A stretch of DNA of 64,000 nucleotides, taken from contig NC_068360.1 of NCBI RefSeq assembly GCF_020536995.1, positions 13,053,304-13,117,303 of the forward strand. The letters are read 5' to 3'. This DNA is from Dreissena polymorpha (taxonomy: Eukaryota; Mollusca; Bivalvia; Myida; Dreissenidae). A program made the position numbers and the translations under genes. Shown in pieces: positions 46,801 through 57,741 of this stretch. Every line of letters starts with the position of its first letter. The first letter of the stretch is position 1. The notes under the pieces are model-generated. The model did not search any database and had not been told where the DNA came from. It was given only the letters and a program-made list of their open reading frames with translations.

Positions 46801-49800
46801 AATGTTCTTCTCAGCCAAGACAACGTCGTGAAACTGAGTGACTTCGGCAGTGCCGTCAAGTTTATGGTGTCATGTGATCCACTAGTAGAGGACGAGTGTG
46901 GATCATTGGGTAGGTACATGGTGTCGTGTAACCCTTTAGTAGAGGGCAAATGTGGATCATTGGCACTCTGGACCCAACCGGCTATTTATTGCATACGGAG
47001 AATCCGGAGATGGACGAAGTGTTACGATTGGATCATTGGGTCGGTACATGGTGTAATATTACTCCCAAGTAGAGGGCGAATGTGGATCATTGGGTCGGTA
47101 AATGGTGTAATATTACTCCCTAGTAGAGGATGAGTGTGGATCATTGGGTCAGTACAGGGTGTCATGTGACCACCTAGTAGAGGGCGAATGTGGATCATTG
47201 GGTCGGTAAATGGTGTTATATTACTCCCTAGTAGAGGATGAGTGTGGATCATTGGGTCCGTACATGATGTCTTGTGACCCCCTAGTAGATGACGAGTGTG
47301 GATCATTGGGTATGTTCATGGTGTCATGTGACCCCCTAGTAGAGTACGAGTGTGGATCATTGGGTATGTACATGGTGTCATGCGCCCCCCTAGTAGAGGA
47401 CGAGTGTGGATCATTGTGTAGGTACATGGTGTCATGTTACCCCCCTAGTAGATGACGAGTGTGGATCATTGGGTAGGTAGATGGTGTCATGTGACCAACT
47501 AGTAGATGAGGAGTGTGGATAATTGGGTCTGTACATTGTGTCATGTGACTCCCTAGTAGAGGACGAGTGTGGATCATTGGGTAGGTACATGGTGTAATGT
47601 GACCCCCTAGTAGATGACGAGTGTGGATAATTGGGTAGGTACATTGTGGCATGTGACCCCCTAGTAGAGGACGAGTGTGAATCAGTGGGTAGGTACATGG
47701 TGTAATGTGAACCCCTAGTAGAGGACGAGTGTGGAAAATTGGGTCGGTACAAGATGTCTTGTGAACCCCTTGTAGAGGACGAGTGTGGATCATTGGGTCG
47801 GTACATGATGTCTTTCTAGTAAAGGACGAGTGTGGATCATTTACTAGGAACATGGTGTAATGTGACCCCTAGTAGATGACGCGTGTGGATCATTGTGTAT
47901 GTACATGGTGTCATGTTACCCCCCTAGTAGATGACGATTGTGGATGATTGGGTATGTACCTGGTGTCATGTGACCTCCTAGTAGAGGACGAGTTTGTATC
48001 ATAGGGTAGATACATGGTGTCATGTGGCCCCCTAGTGGAGGACGATTGTGGATTATTGGGTCGGTTCATGGTGTTATGTGATCCCCTAGTAGAGGACGAG
48101 TGTGGGTCGTTGGGAAGATACATGGTGTCATGTGACCCCCTAGTGGAGGACGAGTGTGGATTGTTGGGTCGGTTCATGGTGTTATGTGATCCACTAGTAA
48201 AGGACGAGTGTGGGTCATTGGGTAGGTACATGGTCTCATCCGACCCCCTAGTGGAGGACGAGTGTGGATCATTGGGTCGGTTGATGGTGTCATGTGATGC
48301 CCTAGTAGAGGACGAGTGTGGGTCATTGGGTAGGTACATGGTGTCATGTGACCCCCTAGTAGAGGACTTGTGTGGATTATTGGGTCGGTTCGTGGTGTCA
48401 TGTGACCCTTAGTGGAGGACGAGTGTGGATCATTGGGTCGGTACATGGTGTCATGTGACCCCCTAGTGGAGGACGAGTATGGATTATTGGGTCGTTTCAT
48501 AGTGTCATGTGACCCCCTAGTGGAGGACGAGTGTTGATCATTGGGTCGGTACATGGGGTCATGTGACCCCCTAGTGGAGGACGAGTGTGGATTATTGGGT
48601 CGGTTCATGGTGTCATGTGACCCCCTAGTGGAGGACGAGTGTGGATCATTGGGTCGGTACATGGTATCATGTGACCCCTAGTAGAGGATGAGTGTGGATC
48701 ATTGGGTCGGTACATGGTGTCATTTGACCCCCAGGTGGAGGACGAGGGTGGATCATTGGGTCGGTACATGATCTCATCCGACCCCCAAGTGGAGCACAAC
48801 TTTGATAGGTATTTTGGTAGGTATATGATTATTGTGTCCTTCTAGTTGAGGACGAGTGTGGAGAGTGAATCATGGAGTGGGATCTGGTGTCGTGTGACCC
48901 AATAGTAATGGGAGACGATGTACATGTACTTTTGTAAGTCTTAATAAACTGTCTGTCTGTCGAATGTATGTCTAATTATATGACGATTATTGGATAGGTA
49001 TATGGTGTCATGTAACACAAATATTTAGGAAAAGTGTGAATCATTGGAGTAGGTGAAGAAAACTTTCATTATATTCGATTACTTCTCTGGGTCTTTATAA
49101 CGAGTGTGGCGGATAAGGAACAATGGTAACTAGCCAAAGTGCTACCGCTTAAATCAACATTTGACCTTAATTCTCTTTTTTAACGTTTTGTTTCATAACA
49201 ATTTGTTTCAAGTTCATTCACGTACCGATAAGAAGCCATGACAGAAGCTGCGCTATTCCTTAAGCGCAATATTGACATACAACTTGGTGCCTTTTACAGT
49301 TGCATTTTTTTCATTCAATGCTTTTTAACCCATTTATGCCTAGTGGAATCTTCTGACCTTAACATTTAGATGAGTCAATTTCCTATTAAAGGGGTTTCTG
49401 GTATATTTTTCTATTTTTAGAATATTTCTTACAGAAATTCCTTTATTAGCAAACAGCGTAGACCCTGATGAGACGCCGCATCATGCGGAGTCTCATCTGG
49501 GTCTACGCTGTTTGCCAAGGCCTTTTTTAAACTGTAGACATAAATGGGTTAAGCATATGTAAATGTTATTCAAACATTAGTTGTCAATTTTATGAGCGTT
49601 AACATAGCTAACTGTTCTTTATTTTTTTTACCAGAGCAATAAAAGTCAAATTAATATCTCCATACCACTCGTAAGAGCCCAGCCCTTGTCTTAAGATCGC
49701 TTACACATGTATATCCCATAGGCTACCAGGCCCCGGAAGTGCTCAGTAAGACCCCGTACAACCCAAAAGTGGCAGACATCTGGTCCCTAGGGGCCACCCT

Positions 49801-51803
49801 GTACGCCATGTGTACCGGCAGTCTGCCCCTCGGAACTATCAGGTAAACTGGCAGGGAGAGAGTTACTTCACAACTTACCTTCTATGGATTCTAACTAATA
49901 ATTCTGTATGGTTGGACATATCGAATAGATGCATGCCTGAAAACTAATCAAGATACATTTAACTAGTCCTATTTATATATTGTATAATCTATAGCTTTTC
50001 TTAATTTTCTGGTTTAAACGAACAGATGCTTACATGTAAATCCATGAATAACAAACAAATGAAACATTTAGTACATTTAAGCATAAATCAAAATGACATT
50101 TATTTAATAATTCTAATTGCATGTCGATAACGTCAAAGTGTGAGTCCAAATAGCATGAGGTTATAGAAGTTAATAACGCAAGTATTTGGTCATGACTTCA
50201 CAGAAGTGACGTCATTGAGAACTCCTCCAAGGAGATCAAGTTCCCTTCGCCCCGAGTGATGACCTTCAGTCGCCAGTTCATGGAGCTCGTGCGGGGCCAT
50301 CTGGCCATACCCAGCGTCAGGTAGGATCCGGTACCACATATCGTAACGGTAATACCCATTAAATAGCGGTCCCGTCTACAGTAGAATCCCCGGCTCTCCG
50401 GTTAACGCAGTGTTTGGTACACGCGCTCCTCACTTTGGCGACCCGGGTTTTATACACGCTTCGGGCGCATGTGAGCTTGGTAGGTGGTCACCATGAAGGA
50501 CGGGTGGGATTTCTCCGGGTACTTCAACCACTCCCCCTCTCCGACCACTGCACAAGACTACATTGAACTTTGATATCGTTCTTCAAAACTTAACAGCTGG
50601 AAATTGCAGCTTTAATTTAACACTTTCACTAGTCTAGTAAGTTAATTAGGTACGATGGTCTACACGCTCCGGGTCCTCTCGTATTGTAGCCTCATGTGCG
50701 GAAAGACCCCATAAACGGCGAAATACTCACACATACCGAGTTAAAATATCAATTTGATTGGAAACTGCTCTTTATCGGAATCCCTTGTACACTCCCTTAG
50801 TAACCAAAACTATTTCATGCTTGTTTTGTATTTATGTTAATTTTGCTATGTGAATTTTCTTAGAAGTACAATAATATACACAGCAGTTTGATTAAGATCT
50901 AAATTAATCCATCAACTCACAACTAACGACCCATACCACACAGTGTTTTTGCACAGTCCGAATTTCCACTGTTTTTTTGAAGTGGCAGTAAAAAGTGTGC
51001 ATGAATATCATTTTAAATGATTGATTACAAAATGTAATTTCTCATAGAAAAATGACTTTTTTTTATCAACTTCTATTTTCCTTTTTTCAATGTACAATGT
51101 GTTTCCATTGACCGTACAATAATGTAATTGTATGCATTTAATTCGTATATGTTATTACACAGGTATGGTTTGTCATTGGTCCATCTTGCAGCATTGACCC
51201 AAAAGCTTCAGCCCGGGAGTCAATGCCACCGAAGCTGTGCCAATATATGATAATATACAATTTGGGCGTAAACAATCAGCTAAAATACCAGGATGTTCCG
51301 TGAACAATAGTATTGGGCATACTAACGTGATTGTGTTGAGATTTTCACAAGGACTACCCGGTATCAATAGCATTTCGCAATGTTTATGTTCATGTTTGAT
51401 CGGTTGCCGTTTTGTCTATTAGACGGTAACACATTATTGTTACTGTCTACTCCGTTTTTGGTAAGCGCCATGGTTATTGACAATCACGTGTGTTAATTTG
51501 AGGTCTGGATGTTTGGCCCACGACATGGCACATTCGGCCCGCTGAATTAAAGTTCATTTGACCGAACATTTTCACCCATGTTGTTTACTCTTTCTAGTAA
51601 CACGTATTACATGTTATTCTTATCGTCATTGGTATTGTAATTTGTATTTATCTAGGTACACGCTCAATCGTATCGCCCACAGCGACTGGGTCGTCAAGAG
51701 CGACAACTCCGTGCAAATAGGCCACTTCTACAAGGTGCGACAACCGCACAAGACTGGCGAGGGGGCGCTCGAGCGAGATATCAAGATCAAACTGCAGATC
51801 TAA
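43810..51803 (+). CDS. TSSK/CAMK-like Ser/Thr protein kinase, six coding exons
   Basis: Exons: 43810-44487, 44692-44802, 46801-46909, 49722-49842, 50204-50320, 51656-51803. All use GT/AG with matching phases (0, 0, 1, 2, 2), giving 427 residues. About 115 N-terminal residues are non-kinase (DLKRRK could be a nuclear signal). Then come a glycine loop AKGKSGTIV (first Gly is Ala), VAVK, an alpha-C Glu region, [34 protein letters not shown] and a shortened C-lobe. HRD, the Asn and DFG are intact, but the usual Lys of HRDLKxxN is Cys, so activity is uncertain. CGSxxYxAPEVL...YxPKVxDIWSLG is closest to the testis-specific kinases (TSSK). The activation segment depends on the odd 3' end of exon 3, which seeds the 46861-48800 array. 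Confidence 0.85.
44930..45535. repeat. Long inverted repeat in kinase intron 2
   Basis: The left arm (about 44930-45130) and right arm (about 45340-45535) are imperfect reverse complements, for example GAACATATGCCCAACTCGAT against ATCGAGTCGGGCATATGTTC, and GTATTTATACGTTGAACAAT against ATTGTTCAACGTATAAATAC. Arms are about 200 bp around a loop of about 210 bp. A transcript would fold into a long hairpin. Confidence 0.85.
45930..46160. mobile_element. TTAA-flanked MITE (piggyBac-like), copy 1, in kinase intron 2
   Basis: Ends TTAACCCATTTATGCCTAG and CTAGGCATAAATGGGTTAA are inverted, with TTAA at both outer edges. The middle contains a perfect palindrome around GACGCCGCATGATGCGGCGTC. TTAA target plus CCC-start termini suggest piggyBac mobilisation. 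Other copies: 49325-49552 and 55941-56170. Confidence 0.85.
46861..48800. repeat. 54-bp tandem array derived from the 3' edge of kinase exon 3
   Basis: The unit is GGTGTCATGTGACCCCCTAG, TAGAGGACGAGTGTGGATCA, then TTGGGTCGGTACAT (54 bp, 18 codons), about 35 units. The first unit is the last part of coding exon 3 (46861-46909) plus its splice donor; the following units run about 1.9 kb into intron 3. Each later unit therefore copies an activation-loop segment ([16 protein letters not shown]) and a donor-like GGGTAGGTAC or GGGTCGGTAC. Many units stay open on both strands, producing long shadow ORFs. A non-repeat insert lies at about 46957-47030. Confidence 0.9.
49325..49552. mobile_element. TTAA-flanked MITE (piggyBac-like), copy 2, in kinase intron 3
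   Basis: TTAACCCATTTATGCCTAG at the left and ACATAAATGGGTTAA at the right, TTAA on both sides, with the shared middle (AAACAGCGTAGACCCTGATG, GACGCCGCATCATGCGG). Orientation is opposite to copies 1 and 3. Confidence 0.85.
50385..50560 (+). mobile_element. Decayed tRNA-derived SINE in kinase intron 5
   Basis: A tRNA-like head (CGCGCTCCTCAC, then GGCGACCCGGGTTTTA, a worn B box) is followed by GGGCGCATGTGAGCTTGG, TGGTCACCATGAAGGACGGG and TTTCTCCGGGTACTTC. The GTGGG-TTTCTCCGGGTACTCC body is one I recognise from widespread invertebrate SINEs. Confidence 0.6.
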
Positions 51804-53294
51804 TATAATCATACTTAGTGTGTGTTCTTATCTAAAAATATTCTACAATTTTACCCACATTTATTACTGAAAAGTCCCTTTATATTTAATTCATTAGCTT
51901 CTTACTTTATCCGTTCCAATGGTATCTTTAATGTTTGTTGAATTGTTAAAACATTTTTGTGTATTCGGTTTAATATATATTTTTTATATTTAAATTGCTA
52001 TTGAATTTGAAATTTTAATACAATATCATATCATTAAATGCAAGGTTCATAAGTTTGCAACACAGTTTGATATTTAACATTTCGTGGTTTTTAAGTTGTA
52101 TGCGCCATAAAATAAGATTATTAAACTACCGGTAACCATGTTTCGTTTCTTGTGTTTCTAGACTAGCGACATAACGCTTGACTTTCATATCTTTACGTAT
52201 CACTTAGTCTTAGTTGTGGGGTTCACTCACTTTTAACGCTTGAATATTTTCTTGAATTACTGTTTTCTTTAGCATCACATTCAATAACAGTTCTGGTAAA
52301 TGCAAGAAGGGTAGTGTTTACGTATTTGATCGTGTCGAGTTTCAAAACAATGTGTGGCAATTGCTTGGATTCTTTCTTTCGAACATTAGATTTTATACGT
52401 GTATATGCTTGTATATTATTACAAAGGATAATTATATACAGGCCCGTAGCCAGGGTTTTGAAAAGGGGGTGCGAATTTTTATCATAGACGATTGTTATTG
52501 AGCAACGAAGTGGAGAAGGGAGTATGTGCGGGAGGGGATGTTGAAACGTAAACTCCTGCATTCTTAATTTTTTTTCACATGTATTCAGAGACTGAAGTTA
52601 TAGAGCATTGTATATGAAAAATGACTTTCATTGACCATACTCAGTGACTGATCTACATGAATATGATACAACATACATCTATTCCCCACCACGTTTTCCA
52701 ATAACCACGTTTTTCGATCAGTCACGGGAATACATCATTGTATACGGTGTTTAACCCGACACTTGTATGAGCGCACACACTTTGTTTACCTATGCAACAA
52801 AAATTTATAGAATGTGAAATCAACAATAAGAACGGTATAAAATATCATTATTTCTTGGAATCTTGATAAAATAAGTGAGTTTTACCATTCGAACATTTTA
52901 CCATTCATAAATCGAGCAAATTAAATGGAAATATTTGACTTTTTTACATAACAATAATTTGTCTGCTACTATGGATAGTACCAGTGGCCTAGCATTGCTC
53001 AAAACGTGCTTATAGTGCTTACAGCAAACACTGATTAACAAAACTGGGTCTTCTCTAATGTACATCAATTCTAAAAAGAAATCAAAATGGTATAATTGGT
53101 TACCTATTTATTTTTTTAACTATTTTTAACAAATAACTTATCTTTTTCAAAACGAATTTCGGAAACATGCGAACACACTATGTCGTACTTTCACTTCCAT
53201 AATAACGAGGTTACATGTTGCAATATGCTTTTACTGTGCTAAGCTGTCTACATTTCATTGAGACACAGACTGTGGTGTCAGTGCTGGTCACTGT
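51804..53294. other. 3' flank of the kinase gene, non-coding
   Basis: AT-rich. CAGGCCCGTAGCCAGGG at 52439-52455 resembles a hAT-type terminus without a visible partner. The minus ORF 52223-52561 has no family signature. The EF-hand gene's 3' UTR (minus strand) should start below 53295. Confidence 0.45.
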
Positions 53295-54337
53295 CTAGCC
53301 GTGGTGCGGGAACAGATGTGTGAGGATCTTGATCATGTAGTGGTCCCACTCGTGCATAGTCAGCTGACCGTCCGCTGAAAGGGGACACAACTCGCACCTG
53401 TACTTGGACACGCATAACGATAAGCCGTCTCATTACATTGTGCTTATATTCAGAAGATTAAATGTTAACGTGTCACATAAGTAACACCCATTTGACTATG
53501 CTAAATCAGATATGTAGCTGACGCCATCCCTTTCTTTTTGCTTTACCTGGTTATAGTGTTTAAAGTACTTGACTGACAGTGTAAACGATTTTTAGCAAGG
53601 ATCTGCACAATGGCTTGTTTTTAAGCGAGTGCATATTAAATAAAAATAATATTCCCGTCTCAGAAACTATTTATAGATAAATATTTTGATAAATATTTCA
53701 TTACAAAATGACCCGTACTCACCGTGCTGGTCCATGAGGCGGAACTCGTGCTGCATGTCGATCACGTTTAGGCAGCCGTTGTGATCGAAGTCGAAGTGGT
53801 GGTACAGCGCGGTGTAGATTTCCCTGTCCGTGCCGGCGTGCGGCGACAGGTATTCCGCCAGCGTCACGCAGCCGTCACCTGCAACGTCAAGTGCGTGTAG
53901 CGGTGAACACACCCTTACATTCGGACTGGTTACTGAAGCCTCAGAGTACCAATGCCCGGACGGTACCAACTTTTGAACGATTTTATTATAAATATGCATA
54001 GACAGTGATTGACTAGTGGGCCATTGAATTTGCTGTAATAATCAACAGTCGCGTGTTATATAAACTGACACGATAATATTAAAATATTATAAATCATGGC
54101 AAATATATATATATAACTTTAATAATGTGGATATTAGATGTGATTACTGTCCGCATCGCCGGCCATAATGACGTTGTCCCATTCAGCCTGGTCCACGGTT
54201 CCGTCATGATCGAGATCCATGTTGCGGAACGCCTGATCCAGGAAGATGCGCAGGTCGTGGTTGTTGGGCAGGCTTACCTGTTGCCTAGGCGACATCGCCG
54301 CCGCCGCAGATACTGCCAGACAGAGGAGCGCCAGCAT
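53295..54337 (-). CDS. Secreted four-EF-hand calcium-binding protein
   Basis: Three coding exons on the minus strand: 54337-54148 (190 nt), 53878-53723 (156 nt) and 53374-53295 (80 nt), junctions phase 1, GT/AG, 141 residues. The N-terminus MLALLCLAVSAAAAMS is a signal peptide. Four loops: DLDHDGTVDQAE, DADSDGCVTLAE (built across the first junction), DFDHNGCLNVID (Asp instead of Glu at position 12) and DQHADGQLTMHE (built across the second junction). Splicing restoring two perfect EF loops is strong support for the model. An acceptor-like TCCGCAG lies just before the ATG, so a non-coding 5' exon is possible. Likely secreted and calcium-binding, perhaps in extrapallial or shell fluid (inference). 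A paralogous exon lies at 61392-61547. Confidence 0.9.
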
Positions 54338-54379
54338 TCTGCGGACGCATTAAGGGGCGGATTGAGATGGGATAGTTTA

Positions 54380-54557
54380 GCTAATTGGGTCATTGTCGAC
54401 ATGAAATGGCTTCAAGCCGATTCTAGTCACCAGGTCAGCTTGAAATCATCCCAGGGTGACATGAATCGGATTGAAGTCACCATAGGGTGACACGAATCGG
54501 CTTCTAGTCACCCCGGGTGACTTCAAGCCATTTCAGGTCGACAATGACCCAATGAGC
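54380..54557. mobile_element. MITE with 9-bp target duplication beside the EF-hand gene
   Basis: GATAGTTTA flanks both ends (54371-54379 and 54558-54566). Terminal inverted repeats of about 36 bp begin GCTAATTGGGTCATTGTCGA and end TCGACAATGACCCAATGAGC. The interior repeats TCACCNNNGGGTGAC-type palindromic words. The 9-bp duplication suggests Mutator-type transposition. It lies about 40 bp upstream of the EF-hand start codon. Confidence 0.87.
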
Positions 54558-55190
54558 GATAGTTTACCGTACGTTACGTGGATTACTTACAGTTTTATAC
54601 AATATGTTTTCAGATGGTATATCATCACTGAATAGTATATTATATTTTAACATATACAACAGAAATAGACGGTTAAAATGGAAAAGTTACCCACGATACT
54701 CATACCTCGATAAAGATGGAAGTTAGCCGAAGATCAGTATTCGTGCGCTCGCCAGGCAGCTGTGATTTTATATACGACGTTATCGGCATAACATGGCATG
54801 TGATCGGTGCAACTGTCTTCACGACACGAATTTCGTCTATTAATAACTGCAAAATACGTGATCAGCAAATTTCATACACGTTTTATAAATTAACGGGACA
54901 TACAAACAGTATTCACTCAAAATAAAGATTCATATTTTTAGTAAAACAATACATGCTTCAACTTTTAACAGCTAAATACAAATATATTTACCCGGCACCA
55001 ATATTACAATAGAAATTCGACACAAAATGATATGCCATGCGCAAAGCGTTTTTCTTAAATTCTATTCACAACACGTTTATAAAATATTATACAAATATTC
55101 CCGTGCACGCAAATGTTCCGCCGACCACAATTTTTTTGAAAACTGTTCAATATGTTGTTTGTTTTTCTCGGAGCTGAGCAGGTTTGATCT

Positions 55191-55660
55191 TAAAGGGGCC
55201 TTTTAACATGTTTTGGCATTTATTGAAGTTTGTCATTAAGTGCTCTTAATTGATAAATGTAAAAATTGGAATTAAATAACTCCAGTTAAAACAACACGAA
55301 TACAATTAAAGAAACAAAACATTCACTTATCAACTCGATTCGAACCACAGACCCTTGGAGTAAAGTCAAACACTTAAATTTACCACTTGGTCATCCGTGC
55401 TCACATCGTACATGGTGTATTTAATACTTTATATAAGCAATCCTCGCCATGTCATAAAATATAACGATAACACAGAAATATCCAAATTATTAAACCCATT
55501 CTCGTTTGTAATGCTTTATAAATTTCAGGTTTTTAAATCGTCAAAAGATGCATATAATGGATTTTTTAGCATTGTTATTGTAAAGTATCCCGTTTCCTCG
55601 AAAATATCATAACTACAACTAAATTAGCAAATCTGAAAGTTTTATTTTCAATATTGTTCC
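55191..55660 (-). mobile_element. tRNA-related SINE, AAAGGGGCCTTTT family
   Basis: Left end TAAAGGGGCCTTTTAACATG and TTTGAAGTTTGTCATTAA-like body match 60543-60842. On the minus strand, 55411-55340 contains a Leu/Ser-like tRNA segment (GGATGACCAAGTGGTAAATT, then CTGTGGTTCGAATCGA). The right part (ATATCATAACTACAACTAAA, GCAAATCTGAAAG) again matches, after a longer middle. Confidence 0.68.
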
Positions 55661-55940
55661 TTTTAGACCATATAGATATGCCCTATAGAAGATGGCGCAA
55701 GTCTTGAGACATCTACATGTATAGCTTGCCGCGCTACTCGAACATATCACCATGATTTGAAAGATAAGGTAGTATATTAAATTATTTCGAAAAGTTCTCC
55801 TTTTTGCATCGAGAAAGAACAGCAATTAAACTTTTTGCAATAATAGTATATAAGGATAACAATAATAAGAAAATCCAAAAAAGCAGGAAATCTTTATTAC
55901 ACAGCACATTAGTGTTAACTCTTAAAACAAATAGCACTCA

Positions 55941-56170
55941 TTAACCCATTTATGCCTAGCGTCTAGAAAAAAGGCCTTGGCAAACAGCGTAAACCCAGAT
56001 GAGACGCCGCATGATGCGGCGTCTCATCAGGGTCTGCGCTGTTTGCATAAAGAAATTTATGTAAGAAATATTCTAAATATAGAAATAAATATACTAGACA
56101 TCCCTATTTTTGGAAATATATTGATCCAATTTAGAAGGATGGGAGAGTCCACAAGGCATACATGTGTTAA
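55941..56170. mobile_element. TTAA-flanked MITE (piggyBac-like), copy 3
   Basis: Starts TTAACCCATTTATGCCTAG and shares the body of copy 1 almost throughout. The right terminus is more worn (AAGGCATACATGTGTTAA) but TTAA is retained. Confidence 0.83.
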
Positions 56171-56343
56171 TTTCTATAAATGGTTCACAAAATACTATCG
56201 TTGGTATACAATCCACATGTTATACTGGCGCATTCCTATTCTGTAGAATGTTGTAGTTCCGCCCCATGTTATAGTCCGTGTCCTTGAACATGCTGCAGAA
56301 AAAGGTGCGTACCAGAACTCAGTTTTACCATGCATTTTCGTAC

Positions 56344-56570
56344 GGGAGGCGGAAAACTACAACGGGCGAGGCATGGTCAGGGGTGATAACCCCAAAAAAG
56401 GGTTAGGATAGGGTAAGGGTTAGGGGTCGGTTTAGGGTTAGGGTTGGGTTTAGGCTAACCCTAACCCGACCCCTAACACTAACCCAAACCCTAACCCTAA
56501 CCCTCTAACCCCCCCCCCCCCCTTGCGTAATACCATACCATGCCTCGCCCGTTGTAGTTTTCCGCCTCCC
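56344..56570. mobile_element. MITE with telomere-like palindromic core, 9-bp target duplication
   Basis: Terminal inverted repeats of 34 bp match perfectly (56344-56377 and 56537-56570; outer end GGGAGGCGGAAAACTACAAC). They are flanked by the direct repeat TTTTCGTAC (56335-56343 and 56571-56579). The core is TTAGGG-like on the left half (56399-56453) and CCCTAA-like on the right half (56455-56506), then a C-run. No coding capacity. Perfect ends suggest a recent insertion. Confidence 0.9.
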
Positions 56571-56579
56571 TTTTCGTAC

Positions 56580-57741
56580 TCGTGCTCGGAAGTTATACAT
56601 TTGTTACATTCATATATGACGTACATTCATCATATACTCGGAAGACGCACACGGGGCGACGTACATACCCTGACCACAATTGTTCACCATGAACAATTCG
56701 TGCCAACTCGAGCAAAACAGTTACGTTATGACTTTCGGAACACATAGTCAGGACATGCGACGTCATACAAACTTTAAATAAAACGTCATTTAGATCGATT
56801 AATCGATATACTTTGCAACATAACTACCGCCTTACGCAACGATACTCGAACATGAATTGATGCAAGTAAGCTTACGGAAAACGATTTGACTAGTTACTTA
56901 CGAGAAAATCTCTACCTGCTGGACGGGTACCGATGGTGTATTTCTTTAACTTGACCTTGTGTCTTTTATTGTGACCTTGAAGTCATACAATGAGGCATTG
57001 TTCTTGCGCGTGTCATCCCGTCCCATTCTGCTTCGAACTCATTTAAAGTAATGCAAACCACATCCATGCAGACCAATGTAATGCTCTGGGCAACATTTTC
57101 TTGATTAAATCCTTAAGATGGATCTTTTGCTGACCTCGACCATTGACAGCGGATTCGGACTTCTGCATTAATGACGCGTTTGCCATTTTTTCTCCCAAAT
57201 TGAAATGTGAATATCCTTGAGGGATGGACAAAGTAATGCACTGGACAAAAGTTACGATTATGATATTTTTTTTATAATCAACCTTTGATTGTTTATAAAT
57301 TTTATGTATGCGTGTCTTTCCATCTTATATCGCTTATCACAAATTCCAAGATTTAAAAAAGCATCCATTCTTGTCAGTTTTGCTTCGGACGCAGTGCTTA
57401 TGCTGAATTTCGTATATACTAGTATGACATTTGACCTTTCATTGAGACCTAGTCGTTAGGCCTTGAAGCCGATCTCCTTAATGCTACATTCTGCCTCATT
57501 ATGTTTATCACTTCAGAATATCCACCAATGCCTGAGAAAGCACTGCTCCGGATAACATATTTTAGTATACTTGTTTAGAATCGTAACAGAGTTACGGCAT
57601 TATCCATATGTGAATTTCACGTCGGCAGAGAAAATAAATCGTTTAATTTTACACCCTGTTTTCTCGATCCCGTAGTACAATACCAGCCATAATACCGTGT
57701 TGTAACTATTTATATTTTTTATTTATATTTTAGATTACTGT
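56580..57741. other. Non-coding; unknown repeat-like stretch at 56940-57500
   Basis: Contains TTGACCTTGTGTCTTTTATT and GTGACCTTGAAGTC words like those in the pearl cores, but no head, units or hairpin. The minus ORF 57043-57231 has no family signature. Confidence 0.4.

Noticed and set aside
47022-48799. Long ORFs on both strands (for example [18 protein letters not shown] repeats on the minus strand)
   Set aside because: They are by-products of a 54-bp unit divisible by three; no start context, signal or unique flank supports translation on the minus strand.
57043-57231. Minus-strand ORF of 62 codons in a repeat-like stretch
   Set aside because: No domain and located in sequence with pearl-like words; probably chance.
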